Below, in pieces: positions 37,772-47,967 of a DNA stretch of 64,000 nucleotides (positions within the stretch are counted from its first letter, which is position 1; each line of letters starts with the position of its first letter). The DNA comes from an uncultured Pseudomonadota bacterium. Lineage in GTDB: Bacteria > Bdellovibrionota_B > Oligoflexia > Oligoflexales > CAIYRB01. A program made the position numbers and the translations under genes. Below the pieces are notes generated by a model. It did not search any database, had not been told where the DNA came from, and saw nothing but the letters and a program-made list of their open reading frames with translations. The DNA lies in contig CAIWTN010000059.1 of NCBI GenBank assembly GCA_903915625.1, positions 18,954 to 82,953 on the forward strand. The letters run 5' to 3'.

Positions 37772-39837
37772 TGATATCGATCCTCTTCGCCAGTTTAATA
37801 GGTCTTTCTACTGTTGCCGCAGCCAACCCTGCGGCAACAGATTCTGTACAAGATAGGGCAGATCCAGCTCCTAACGTAGTAGAAGTTTGGGGGCCGCGCG
37901 CTGAGGCCGTGCGATCGCAGCGCGCCGGACAAAGTGTTATGATCCGACCTGAGGACGAGACCAGATTTGACAGTCGTGTGCACTTACGGAGCGAAGCGAA
38001 TTTAACGCTGCCGGAGACAGGTCGAACCAACGCTTCAGGCTTTACGTTGCCACGGGTTCGCGGTCAAGACTCGCGGTTCACGGAAGTCTACCTCGATGGC
38101 TTGCGTATCCAAGATCCTTATGTGGGTTTTCCATTTATTGACGATCTTGATTTGCGTGCCTGCGGCGAGATGTCTATTTACGTGGGGAATCCACCTCCAT
38201 CAATTCCAACGGTGAATCCCAATGGAGCTATATCTTATCGAATGTTCACGCCGAGTTCGCGTCGCCAACAGGCTGGTGTGTCTGTAGGTCGTCCGTATGG
38301 CACTGCAGTTTGGGCTTTAGGGCGACACAACTCAGATGACGGCAGTGCGATACGCCTCTATGCCAGAGAGCATTGGACTACCGGTCGATATTCTTACTAC
38401 GACGATAACTCTACGCCCTATAATAAAGCCGATGATTTTTATAGCGAAAGGACTCATGCGGATCGTCGTGCGCGGCAATTTCTGCCAACGTTCAGTTGGG
38501 AGCATGATGGTCACCGCATTGCTGGATTAGGTCTCTGGAATGACGCATATACCAGTCTGCCTTCTCGTTTGAGCAGCCTTCCAAGCTTGGCTACTGAGTA
38601 CTCGCGCCACCGAGTCGGCCGTTTACTCTATAGTTACCAGCCCAATAAGGCGCCAGCTGTTGTGCCAATTAGCTTGGGCATGGAGGTCGGCCGCTATGAT
38701 GATAATACGGATGTTTTGGACCCCAGTAATAGCGTGCTTGGTCTGGTGAAATCGAGCTCTCAGCGACTGCTGTCTACTAGCGGTGCCATCAATTCAAAGT
38801 GGCAATTTACTGCTGACGAGCATCCTTCGATGTTTTATCTGCGGGGAGAAACTAGTGACACTCGCATAGACGCATCAAATAGTGCAACGGATGGACTTAC
38901 GGTCAGGCGAAAGCAGATCCTGTTCTATTCGGGTTTAGACTGGGCTTTAAGCAGCAGCTTGAGTGCAGAGTTAAAAACCATGATTACAGTACAAGAGGAC
39001 AAATTATCTGGCCAAAAAAACTTAGATTCTCTGCTGCTTTCGAATCAAGCAAAACGCACCGTGATTCAGGGCTCATCAGCAGGTTTGGCCTGGCAAATAG
39101 ATCGATTAATGCTTTACGGGCAATTAGCTAAGATAAAACGCCCACCAACTTTGCTGGAATCTTTTGGTGACGGAGCTTTGATTCGCGATAACTTGCGATT
39201 AGTGCCTGAGGTCACAGTGCATCGGGAGCTAGGGCTTCAGTGGCGTCACTCCGAGCTGCCGGAACTTGTGTCACCTCTCTCGCAGATTAGTTTGCGAACG
39301 GCCGTGTTCCGTGACGACACTAATGACCGGATTATTCTACTTCCTTCTGTGGCGCAAACTATGCGGGCACAAAACGCAATTAGCACTCAAATCAATGGAA
39401 TTGAGATTGCTGGTGATGCGACTGCGGGCGCAACCACATTAGCCGCTGGTTATGCGAATCTGCTGCCGATGGATTATAGTGTTCCAAAACGCTCAAGAAT
39501 CATCCCAGGTGTTGCTACGCACGTTGCAACTGCTAGCATTAGCCAGATGATATCGGTGATGACTTTGCGTTGGGCAACAAGATATCAAAGTCAGATCTGG
39601 CGTGATTCAGAGAATACGATCGCCGTGCCTAGCTATACGGTTCACGACGCTACAGTGGACGCGAAGTTGTCTTTTGTTTCCGTCGGTTTTGGCGTTTTTA
39701 ATGTCACTGATCAGCGTCGTCTGGCGATTGCAGCCTCAGGTACGAAAGCAAATGTCGGCTATACGTCGTATAGCGACTACGCTGGGATGCCCTTGCCGGG
39801 GCGACAGTGGCGCCTGAGTCTCTCGGCAGCCTGGTGA
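37771..39837 (+). CDS. TonB-dependent outer-membrane receptor, BtuB-like role
   Basis: Signal peptide; plug 'FTLPRVRGQDSRFTEVYLDGLRIQDP'; barrel with C-terminal aromatic end 'PLPGRQWRLSLSAAW'; ATG overlaps the upstream stop (TGATG). Confidence 0.85.
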   Translation: MISILFASLIGLSTVAAANPAATDSVQDRADPAPNVVEVWGPRAEAVRSQRAGQSVMIRPEDETRFDSRVHLRSEANLTLPETGRTNASGFTLPRVRGQDSRFTEVYLDGLRIQDPYVGFPFIDDLDLRACGEMSIYVGNPPPSIPTVNPNGAISYRMFTPSSRRQQAGVSVGRPYGTAVWALGRHNSDDGSAIRLYAREHWTTGRYSYYDDNSTPYNKADDFYSERTHADRRARQFLPTFSWEHDGHRIAGLGLWNDAYTSLPSRLSSLPSLATEYSRHRVGRLLYSYQPNKAPAVVPISLGMEVGRYDDNTDVLDPSNSVLGLVKSSSQRLLSTSGAINSKWQFTADEHPSMFYLRGETSDTRIDASNSATDGLTVRRKQILFYSGLDWALSSSLSAELKTMITVQEDKLSGQKNLDSLLLSNQAKRTVIQGSSAGLAWQIDRLMLYGQLAKIKRPPTLLESFGDGALIRDNLRLVPEVTVHRELGLQWRHSELPELVSPLSQISLRTAVFRDDTNDRIILLPSVAQTMRAQNAISTQINGIEIAGDATAGATTLAAGYANLLPMDYSVPKRSRIIPGVATHVATASISQMISVMTLRWATRYQSQIWRDSENTIAVPSYTVHDATVDAKLSFVSVGFGVFNVTDQRRLAIAASGTKANVGYTSYSDYAGMPLPGRQWRLSLSAAW

Positions 39838-39881
39838 TTAGTTTTGTTAGCAATTTTATTCAGCACATAAACTTTGTGAGA

Positions 39882-40640
39882 CTATTTACTCAGCTGCGAC
39901 AGATTCCACCTATTACTACCAAGCTCTGCTTTCACCCCAAACACTCTCTCGGCCAAACCTTGGCTCAGTGCTTCGTGTAAGCCGCCACTGCCAACCACGC
40001 GACCTCTATGCAGGCAGACAAACTGGTCAGTAAGTTGCGCGGCAAGGGATAAATCGTGCATGGATATAACGACGCCCACTCCTTGCTCTGCGCGCTTACG
40101 CAAGATGTCGAGGACGACAAACGATGTTTGTAAATCCAGATTAGTTAGGGGCTCGTCGAGTAACAGATAATCCACAGGTCCTACCAGAGCGCGCGCTAAC
40201 ATGACTCGCTGGCGCTCGCCACTTGATAGTTTCCAGACCTGCCGGTCAGCCAGTTCTGCGGCGCAGACCTCTGTTAAAGCTGACATGGCTGCCTGGTCAT
40301 CGCTTTTGCTCGGTGAGCCCAGATGCCAAGGATACAGACCCATGCGTACTATTTCGAAGACGCTAAAGTTAAAGGCTACCTGAGTCACTGCGGGCATCCA
40401 CGCACAGAGCCGACTGTGAGCTAGTCGATCTTGTCCAGCGCCTGTGATGCGCCCAGTCTGCAGCGGTAAAAGACCAGCCGCTAATTTAAGCAGCGTCGAT
40501 TTCCCTGCCCCATTTGGGCCAAGCAGAGCGGTGATTTTTCCGCGTGGGAAACTAGCTGTACAATCGGCAAGGATCGTTTGACCCCCGTATAAAAAGCTTA
40601 GCTCTGATACGCCTAGATTGGACTGGTTTTGCATGATCAC
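39882..40640 (-). CDS. ABC transporter ATPase, BtuD/FepC family
   Basis: 'LLGPNGAGKSTLLKLAAGLL', 'LSSGERQRVMLARAL', 'LLLDEPLTNLDL'. Confidence 0.92.
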   Translation of the reverse strand: MIMQNQSNLGVSELSFLYGGQTILADCTASFPRGKITALLGPNGAGKSTLLKLAAGLLPLQTGRITGAGQDRLAHSRLCAWMPAVTQVAFNFSVFEIVRMGLYPWHLGSPSKSDDQAAMSALTEVCAAELADRQVWKLSSGERQRVMLARALVGPVDYLLLDEPLTNLDLQTSFVVLDILRKRAEQGVGVVISMHDLSLAAQLTDQFVCLHRGRVVGSGGLHEALSQGLAERVFGVKAELGSNRWNLSQLSK

Positions 40641-41689
40641 TCCGCGCTTCGACGCATGGATAGGAGCATCAGGAAGAACGGTGCGCCCAGCATTGCCGTT
40701 AATATGCTAGCCGGTAGCTCAGCAGGCGCCCTTATATGACGTGCCATGAGATCGGCGAAAAGAACCAAGCACGCTCCTTGAACGGCTGATAATGCTAGCA
40801 GCTGGCGGTGTGAAGGACCTGCTAGATGCCTCGCTACATGCGGCACCATCAGGCCGACAAATGGTAAGGCTCCGGCGGCGGAGACCGAGCCCGCTACCAG
40901 TAACCCAATAACGGCAAGGGTCCATCGCCTAAGACTTCGCGTATCTATCGACAGCGATGAGGCCGTCTCCTCACCGAGACTTAGAACGTCTAACGGGCGT
41001 GCTAGTTTGAATGCTGCCAATAGTCCGACCGCGAAGGTCGTCAAAGCAATCACAACATGTTCAAGGCCTTTGCCTTGGAATCCGCCTATGAGAAAGGCTA
41101 GAGCACGCCCAGCACGGCCGGGCTCTTCCAAAGCGACCGTAATTAAAAGCGATGTTGCGGCGCCAAGTAGTGCGTTGATAGCGAATCCAGAAAGCATCAA
41201 ATTAGCGATAGGGGAGGCAAACCCGCTCGAGCCATCAGAGCTGCCTCTGCCAGAGATACTAACGGCTAAGCCGGTTGCCGCGCTAGCTCCAACAAATGCT
41301 GCTAACGGTAATAACAGCGGGTGCCAATAAGCTAAGCCAAGATAAAATGCGACGGCAGCAGCTACACTGCCTCCAGCTTCGCTACCCAGCACGGTCGGGC
41401 TAGCAAGGTGTTCGCGAAAGAGTCCTTGAGCGAGGACTCCGGCTACTGCCAAAGCTGCGCCGACAAATGCGGCTGTAAGTGTCCTCGGTAATCTCAGTTG
41501 AGCAAAAACCGTCCAAGCAAGGCCGGCACTTTCAGTGGGCTGACTGCCTTGAAGTTTGGCGATGAAGCCTTGCAGAGTTTCGGCTGCTGAAACATCGGCA
41601 CTACCACTTGCGACGTTCGCGATCATGCCGAGTAGCAAAAGGGCGATGCTCGCCAGCCAAATTATTTGATTGCTGCGTGGGTGACTCAT
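40637..41689 (-). CDS. ABC transporter permease, BtuC/FecCD family
   Basis: 'RLPRTLTAAFVGAALAVAGVLAQGLFREHLASPTVLGSEAG', 'PFVGLMVPHVARHLAGPSHR'. Confidence 0.92.
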   Translation of the reverse strand: MSHPRSNQIIWLASIALLLLGMIANVASGSADVSAAETLQGFIAKLQGSQPTESAGLAWTVFAQLRLPRTLTAAFVGAALAVAGVLAQGLFREHLASPTVLGSEAGGSVAAAVAFYLGLAYWHPLLLPLAAFVGASAATGLAVSISGRGSSDGSSGFASPIANLMLSGFAINALLGAATSLLITVALEEPGRAGRALAFLIGGFQGKGLEHVVIALTTFAVGLLAAFKLARPLDVLSLGEETASSLSIDTRSLRRWTLAVIGLLVAGSVSAAGALPFVGLMVPHVARHLAGPSHRQLLALSAVQGACLVLFADLMARHIRAPAELPASILTAMLGAPFFLMLLSMRRSAE

Positions 41690-42747
41690 AAACTCTTCTT
41701 GTCTGTTGCCGCGCTTTGCATTGCCGCTGCAGCTGTATTGAGTTTGCGAACTGCTTTTACAATATGCGGTGAGACGGCCGAGAGTTCGGCATCAGGAATG
41801 ATAATAATGCGTTGCTCACGCCAAGCTCTGAGATGCTCAATCCCTGCAATAAGCTTTAGGGCGTTGAGCTCATGCTGGCGGTCTTCCGGCTGTGCGCCGC
41901 CCACGACAATAGCATCAGGATCAAGTTTAATTAGAGTCTCGGCTCCAAGTTTCTTCCATCCCTGCACCACACCAGCGCCGATATTGCGTGTCCCTGCAGC
42001 GCTTGCAATTGCGTCGAATAAAGTGCCACTACCACTCACTACGCCGTCAGCATAGATGTGGAGTACGCTGAACGCAGGTAATTTCTTGTCTTTAGAAGCA
42101 GTCTCTATGTTTTTTAGCTGAAGTTTCATGCCAGCAATCACCTGGGCCGCTGCGCTTTCTTCGCCCATGCGTTTGCCGAGGTCCAGAATCGTGCGCTCGA
42201 TGCCATTTATATCGCTGATATCTGAGATGAGGTACTGAGGTAATTTTAGTTGTTCAAATCGGCTTAATATTTCGGGGCGGCTAAAGCTAGCGAGTACCAC
42301 TAAATCTGGTTTTAGTTTCAACGCCTGTTCGATATCGCCGGAGAATCGGTGGCGAATAATCTCTGAAACTGGGGGTAAATTGCTGTAGCTTGGATCATCA
42401 GCGAAGCGTGATACGGCTATAAGTCGCGATAGCGCCTTAGTGCAAGGCGTCGGAGTACATGACTCCAGCAATATAGCTGTAATTATTTCATCGCCTGCTA
42501 CGGAGCCCGACAGCACTCGCTCAGCTTTGCTGGAATTAGCCGCAACTGCCTTTAGACTGGCCATACTAGCAGTGATGCAGAAGACAGAAGCAGCGGCCGC
42601 CGCTCTGAGTCGAGTTGCCCATTGCATGGTCACAATTTCACCCCGACTAGCTTTTCCTGGACTCATAGCAACATCCAAGATTTGCAGATTTTTCAAATAT
42701 ATTAGGTAATTGTAAGTGATTGTCTGGTGGCTAGTCAATGTCACCAA
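41686..42747 (-). CDS. Periplasmic substrate-binding protein, BtuF-like
   Basis: 'IEQALKLKPDLVVL', 'GAETLIKLDPDAIVVGG'; overlaps the permease gene. Confidence 0.85.
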   Translation of the reverse strand: MVTLTSHQTITYNYLIYLKNLQILDVAMSPGKASRGEIVTMQWATRLRAAAAASVFCITASMASLKAVAANSSKAERVLSGSVAGDEIITAILLESCTPTPCTKALSRLIAVSRFADDPSYSNLPPVSEIIRHRFSGDIEQALKLKPDLVVLASFSRPEILSRFEQLKLPQYLISDISDINGIERTILDLGKRMGEESAAAQVIAGMKLQLKNIETASKDKKLPAFSVLHIYADGVVSGSGTLFDAIASAAGTRNIGAGVVQGWKKLGAETLIKLDPDAIVVGGAQPEDRQHELNALKLIAGIEHLRAWREQRIIIIPDAELSAVSPHIVKAVRKLNTAAAAMQSAATDKKSL

Positions 42748-42802
42748 TCGTCGGTAGTATGCGGCACTCCCTGTTTCGGAGTTGAGTCACTGAGGCCGTG
42801 TC

Positions 42803-43543
42803 ATGGATTCTGTTAATTTAAGCCCGACCAGGCATAGCCTTTTGCTAGCTAGTAATATTAGCCAGCGCAGGACTTTTATCGAGTGGACCCTGCCAGGCCC
42901 TGCCAAGACTATGAGTTGGGCGCTAATGGGTGGGGGGCGCAGTATCCACCGGAGCATAGCTTGGCTCCATGTGAACAACGATGAACTTGGTCTTAACGTT
43001 TGTCCGCGCCGTTTCTTGCGCCAGCAGCGCGCGGCATGCGAGCTTGATTCCCGCTTGGTCCTTATGACCAGCGCTTATCTTCAACATGTTCAATATCACG
43101 TTACGCGAATTGATGATGTTGAGGCTGTAACCGTCGCAACTGTCGGCTTGGGCAACGCGCTAAGAGTGGGCGATGCAATCAACTCAGCAGGCAGCTCTAG
43201 GAAAAAGGTCGGGACTATCAATATCGGTTGCTGGGTTAATCAAACATTGAGCGAGAGTGCTATGTACGAAGCTCTCAGCTTGATGGCTGAGGCAAAAGCA
43301 GTCACCGTATCGGACTTAAATATTCGTAGTCTTGTGAGTGGGGCACCAGCAACTGGCACAGGAACTGACTGCAAGGTCTTAGCAAGTGCTACAGGCGGTA
43401 TGATGAATCGCTATGCCGGTAAGCACACTGCCGTGGGTAGCGCGATAGGAGCCGGAGTGGCCGCGGCAGTATCGAGTGGAGTCAACGTTTGGTTAAAACT
43501 CAACCAAGGCCATCCGGTCAGTCCTTTGGCTTCGCCGTTGTGA
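42803..43543 (+). CDS. cbiZ: Adenosylcobinamide amidohydrolase (CbiZ family)
   Basis: 'TVGLGNALRVGD', 'INIGCWVNQTLSESAMYEAL', 'ATGTGTDCKVLAS', 'YAGKHTAVGSAIGAGV' CbiZ signatures; adjacent to BtuFCD-like genes. Confidence 0.88.
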   Translation: MDSVNLSPTRHSLLLASNISQRRTFIEWTLPGPAKTMSWALMGGGRSIHRSIAWLHVNNDELGLNVCPRRFLRQQRAACELDSRLVLMTSAYLQHVQYHVTRIDDVEAVTVATVGLGNALRVGDAINSAGSSRKKVGTINIGCWVNQTLSESAMYEALSLMAEAKAVTVSDLNIRSLVSGAPATGTGTDCKVLASATGGMMNRYAGKHTAVGSAIGAGVAAAVSSGVNVWLKLNQGHPVSPLASPL

Positions 43544-43596
43544 AATTGGGTGTGATTAGTCGCGTCAAAGTCGATATTGCGGGCTTGTCAGCGACC

Positions 43597-43824
43597 TTAT
43601 TCGCCGACAACACGGTAAAGAGCACTATCTACGTCCGATATCCCATTCCAGACTTTGCCGTTCACCATCACCGCTAAATCTTCTCTGGTCGGGCGCTTAG
43701 TGGCTGCACCCACATTGCCTCCAACTACGGGATTTATTCTTTGGGTTTCGGGCGCACTGCAAGCGGCAAGAAAAACGCCAACCACTAACGTGACTGCAGA
43801 AATTTTTTTATTAAAAGCTTTCAA
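43597..43824 (-). CDS. Small lipoprotein
   Basis: 'MKAFNKKISAVTLVVGVFLAACSAPE' lipobox. Confidence 0.6.
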   Translation of the reverse strand: MKAFNKKISAVTLVVGVFLAACSAPETQRINPVVGGNVGAATKRPTREDLAVMVNGKVWNGISDVDSALYRVVGE

Positions 43825-43840
43825 AGTTGGTTCGCTCCGC

Positions 43841-45187
43841 TTATTTGTTGGTATTTTTTGACGTGTCGATAAGCATGAATCGGCGCACAGCTAGAAGTGC
43901 ACCATCCTCGGCGTAAGCGAGGGCCGTAAACGGTTGCTTTAGGTACGGGATCTGATCAGCGCGGACAAAATGTGCGCCAAAAAAGCTGCGCTCCTTGATG
44001 ATCTTGGTTCGCGGAATGGTTGCCTGTTGTTCTTCAAGCGTCAGGGCACGCTTGACTTTGCAGGTGTCTACTGGCTCGAAGCAGAGGGCAATCCGGTCGA
44101 CATCGCCATCGGCGGCAAACATAAGCCCAGTTTCATCATCACCATCGTCACGATCGACAACGGCCAGCCTGATGGCGTCGACGCTGCCATCAGCGCTCTT
44201 CAGAAACGCTTGTCGAATGGCGTCCGACACCTTCAGAGTAGATTTATCGATGTTCTGCAGCATGCGATCTAACCAGGCGCCAGCTTCTTCCACGACGGAA
44301 TCGTTCGCCTTAGCAGCTGCTGCCGGTACCTTGAGTCCAGGCGCCGCAGGGGCAGGCGAGCTAGGCTGCGAAGCCACTGAGCTCGGAGGGACGGCCGCAG
44401 GCGCTGGCGCAGGTTTTGGAGCGGGCGGTGGTGGTGGCGGAGGCACGGCAGCTACTGGTGCTGGATTTGAAGGAGAATCCCAGCGGGCCGGTGGTAGCAC
44501 TACCGTTAGGAATTTGAAGGTCCGCGGCAGATTGTTGCGGATAAAGGCCTGTGAATTAGGCGAGCAGTAGAAATTGGCGTAGGATTCGGCCCAAGCTTCT
44601 CCCGGGCTGGACTTGGCATAACCGCGGATCAGTCCACCTTTGCTATTGAGTTCAGCGACTACATCACGCAATGCTTGATCAAAATTTTTGTACTCGGTAT
44701 TTTGCGCCGCCTCTCGCGCCACAATCTCCACGGCGTGCCCAACTTCATGCTGCATGGCGAAGCCCGCCTGACTACCACCAGTGGTGATACTAGTTGCAAC
44801 CATGCCGCGAAACCCATTCTTCGTGCTGCCTGAGCTTAACGTGGTCAATCCTGCTACCCCAAAAAACAAGGCCGCTGGCTTCACGCCGGAAAGGCGTCGG
44901 TTACTAAACGTCCATAGCAAATGATCCAAGTCTCGGTCGGGAATTCCAGCCAGTCTGTTCTTGGCGATCTCCATTTGATTACCTTGAAAGCCGGTCAGAA
45001 AGCCTGAGGGTAGGTTGCTTATGTATTCCATGCGCTTCGCATCGTGCGGCACACACTGCTGATCGCTTTCCTGCAAATAACGCAAATGGTTATCGGCCGC
45101 TTCCTTCTTGCTACAGCTGGACATTGTTAGGGCCAGAACGGGCAAAAGCGTCGCAAAGTAGATCGTTGGCGGGGAGGGGATTCGCAT
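43841..45187 (-). CDS. Lipoprotein with HEVGH zinc-metalloprotease motif and proline-rich linker
   Basis: Lipobox 'LALTMSSCS'; 'FAMQHEVGHAVEIVA' plus downstream 'GEAWAESYANFYC'; PPPPPPPAPKPAPAPAA linker. Confidence 0.65.
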   Translation of the reverse strand: MRIPSPPTIYFATLLPVLALTMSSCSKKEAADNHLRYLQESDQQCVPHDAKRMEYISNLPSGFLTGFQGNQMEIAKNRLAGIPDRDLDHLLWTFSNRRLSGVKPAALFFGVAGLTTLSSGSTKNGFRGMVATSITTGGSQAGFAMQHEVGHAVEIVAREAAQNTEYKNFDQALRDVVAELNSKGGLIRGYAKSSPGEAWAESYANFYCSPNSQAFIRNNLPRTFKFLTVVLPPARWDSPSNPAPVAAVPPPPPPPAPKPAPAPAAVPPSSVASQPSSPAPAAPGLKVPAAAAKANDSVVEEAGAWLDRMLQNIDKSTLKVSDAIRQAFLKSADGSVDAIRLAVVDRDDGDDETGLMFAADGDVDRIALCFEPVDTCKVKRALTLEEQQATIPRTKIIKERSFFGAHFVRADQIPYLKQPFTALAYAEDGALLAVRRFMLIDTSKNTNK

Positions 45188-45561
45188 GTTCGTGGTTTCC
45201 ACTAAAAGGTAGGGCATAGGCACCCTCAAGACGTTCACCTATCGGCGTGATCGGCCGGCTACTTGAGGTGTCAACAATTACAATGTTATTCGAAGCTACA
45301 AACAGTGAGTTAAGTCAGTTGGTAACGTCGTCCTGCCTGGGCATCTTTGGAGTGTCACGGTCCCGCGGGCAATCAAAACGCTCGCTGCGCAAAAAAATAC
45401 CTTTTGATAACAGGGTGCTACCGTTGAGTGACGGCGCTTAGCTAAAGTTAAGCCGAAATTGGGGCGATGCCGAAATACAAATAAATATCAGTACCCCGTG
45501 ATTACTAATCCCTGCCGCATTGCCATCAGGGTAATCGCCACGATTTTTATAGAGGTAACCG

Positions 45562-46839
45562 ATGGGATCTTCTGACAAGAAACGTCATCAGTTCATTCAT
45601 TTGGTAACCATGATCTGTGTCTTCGGTGTCGCGGCATGTGATCGACAACCGCCGTCCTTTAACGAGGTCAGTCGTGAATATGTAGATGAGGATCTGACAA
45701 GCTCTCAGACACGTTCCAATGAAGCTGATAAAGGTGAGGGCGAGCGGGAGCGTGGGTCGGAAGACTCGAAGTCGACAGCGGAAGATGCGGACCGTAATTC
45801 AGGAAGGTACCCCGGTAATAATCCGGGAGGCAGTGGCGACGACACCACTTCTGAGCCCGGCGTTCCAGGCATTTCGGATGCGTTGGCAGTGAACTGGACC
45901 CTACCGTGTGAACCTTCTAGTGCAATCAGCTCTGGAACTATTGTTGGCGGAGGCCGCCATCAAGTTGCGGTAGACAGCCAGTCCAAGCTGGACGTTACAT
46001 TCACTGGGTCTGTTTGTAAGCCTGCTAATACTCCCAGAGACTTGGTGTTTGTCGTGGACGTGACTGGTTCCATGGGGGGCGGTGCCGGCAATGACTTCAA
46101 TCACGATCCGCATGTCAACGGCACCTGCGGGCGACTGGAAGCTATTCGACACGTATTATCGATGATGCCAAATGATGGTTCAGCGCGTGTTAGTTTAATG
46201 ACTTTTAACTCGCGGATTGCGGCTAAATCGAGGCAGTTTTTTGCCACAGGCGAGCAGTTGATGGATGATCTGCAAAGAGGTAAACGGGATTCTATTGATA
46301 ATATTATCTGCGCCGCTGATGGAGTGACCGATTACAGTGTTGCCCTCAATGGTGCGCGGCAAATGTTGGCAAATCATGGTCGAGCTGAGGCGCAAAAAGA
46401 GGTCTATTTCATATCTGATGGAGTCCCAACCGTTAATAATGGCGTTAGAGAAGCTCAGTCACTGCGCGCATCCGGTGTGATCATTGCGCCCATCATGCTG
46501 ATTGGTGACGAGTGGCTGCTACGCGATCATATCGCTAGCCGCGACTCGCAAGGCCAACCTTTGTTTCGTAAGGTAGGGGAGGCAAGCAAGTTAGCCGATG
46601 CCCTGGCTGAACTCTCAATGAACCGCCTGACCAAGGTGGAACTGCGCTATAGGCCGATGAATTCTGGCATCTGGCGCTCTGCTAACGTACGCGAGCGGCT
46701 GAGTGGCTATAACTTCCAGCTGCCAGCAATCACTTTTAGTTTGCTCGAAGACTCTGAGTTTGAGGTCATTCTCGATGCTCTTGATAGCCGCGGAAATCAC
46801 TCCTTGGTGCGGGGGCAGCTTCACGCTACAGCGCAGTGA
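45562..46839 (+). CDS. von Willebrand factor A-domain lipoprotein
   Basis: Lipobox 'VFGVAACDR'; MIDAS 'LVFVVDVTGSMGGG'; 'VYFISDGVPTVNNG'. Confidence 0.8.
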   Translation: MGSSDKKRHQFIHLVTMICVFGVAACDRQPPSFNEVSREYVDEDLTSSQTRSNEADKGEGERERGSEDSKSTAEDADRNSGRYPGNNPGGSGDDTTSEPGVPGISDALAVNWTLPCEPSSAISSGTIVGGGRHQVAVDSQSKLDVTFTGSVCKPANTPRDLVFVVDVTGSMGGGAGNDFNHDPHVNGTCGRLEAIRHVLSMMPNDGSARVSLMTFNSRIAAKSRQFFATGEQLMDDLQRGKRDSIDNIICAADGVTDYSVALNGARQMLANHGRAEAQKEVYFISDGVPTVNNGVREAQSLRASGVIIAPIMLIGDEWLLRDHIASRDSQGQPLFRKVGEASKLADALAELSMNRLTKVELRYRPMNSGIWRSANVRERLSGYNFQLPAITFSLLEDSEFEVILDALDSRGNHSLVRGQLHATAQ

Positions 46840-46863
46840 GCTCGACTCCAAAGTTTCACGGCA

Positions 46864-47967
46864 TCAGTGGCTGGACGCTTTGATCTCTGACCAAATCCGG
46901 TCATAGATGGATGTGGCGGAACCCAGGTCCTTCATCGTTTCGCAGTGGATTAGTGCTTCTGCTGGGGGAAAAAGTACGGGGTGGCGTTGTAGCTCTGGTG
47001 GTAGTAGGGCGCGAGTCCCTATGATGACGGGGCCGTACATCATGCGCCGCACAAAGTCGGCGTTGGTACTGGGTTCGTATAGATAATTGATAAATTGGTA
47101 TGCTGCCTCGATGTGCGTCGCCCCCTTGGGAATGACTATATTATCGATCGCCAGGGTTCCGCCCTCTTTGGGGATTATAAAACTAATAGCTTTACCACTA
47201 TCTCTAGCAGCCACGAGGGCCTCACCCGAGTATATGTGGGCCATCACTACTTCCCCGGAGGTTAGCAGGCTGGAGGGGCTGGCGTTGAAGGCTTTTAATT
47301 GCGGCTTGGCTGCTATCAGAGCGCTCTTGGCCAGAGCTAACTCTTTTGGATCCGTGGAGTTGAGGCTAGCTCCGTTGAGTTTGAGAGCCGCACCAATTGC
47401 TTCACGGAAATCATCCAGCACCGTGGCGCGGTCCCTTACTTTGTCATTGCGCAGCAGATCTCCCCAACTGGTCACGGGACTTGGGTATGCCGCAGTATTG
47501 ACCCCTATGCCAGTGATGGTCCATGCGTAGGGGAGTGACCACTTATTTTCGGGATCGTAGTCTTTACCCAGGAATTTGCTGTCGACATTGCGCAAGTTTT
47601 GAATTTTGCCTTTGTCTAGTTCGCGCACCATACCCAGCTTAATCATTGCGGGGACCATGTAGTCCGTTGGTAGGACAAGGTCATATCCGGTTGCACCAGC
47701 CTGCAGTTTGGCGATTAGTTCTTCATTAGACGCATAATTTGACACGCGCACTTTGATGCCTGTTCTACGCGTAAATTCCTCCAGTATTTGAGGCGAGGTG
47801 TAGTCTGCCCAGATATATAAATTGAGCACCTTTTCCGACTTCTCGCCGGCGGGCGGTACGTTTCCCACATCCTGACGCTTTTTAAACAACGTGCAGCCGG
47901 ATAGAACTGTGGCGACCAGAGTAGTTAGCAATAGCCTGCTTAATTTCATAAAGTTGGTCTTGTCCAA
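46864..47967 (-). CDS. potD: Spermidine/putrescine-binding periplasmic protein
   Basis: 'LNLYIWADYTSPQILEEFTRRTGIKVRVSNYASNEELIAKLQAGATGYDLVLPTDYMV'. Confidence 0.9.
   Translation of the reverse strand: MDKTNFMKLSRLLLTTLVATVLSGCTLFKKRQDVGNVPPAGEKSEKVLNLYIWADYTSPQILEEFTRRTGIKVRVSNYASNEELIAKLQAGATGYDLVLPTDYMVPAMIKLGMVRELDKGKIQNLRNVDSKFLGKDYDPENKWSLPYAWTITGIGVNTAAYPSPVTSWGDLLRNDKVRDRATVLDDFREAIGAALKLNGASLNSTDPKELALAKSALIAAKPQLKAFNASPSSLLTSGEVVMAHIYSGEALVAARDSGKAISFIIPKEGGTLAIDNIVIPKGATHIEAAYQFINYLYEPSTNADFVRRMMYGPVIIGTRALLPPELQRHPVLFPPAEALIHCETMKDLGSATSIYDRIWSEIKASSH

Noticed and set aside
42748-42802. Possible second cobalamin riboswitch between the BtuF-like gene and cbiZ
   Set aside because: The gap is 55 bp, too short for a cobalamin aptamer, and no conserved core is visible.
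43995-44570. 191-aa plus-strand ORF rich in Gly/Ala
   Set aside because: Antisense shadow of the proline/alanine-rich linker and coding region of the 43841-45187 lipoprotein (GGGGGG mirrors PPPPPP).
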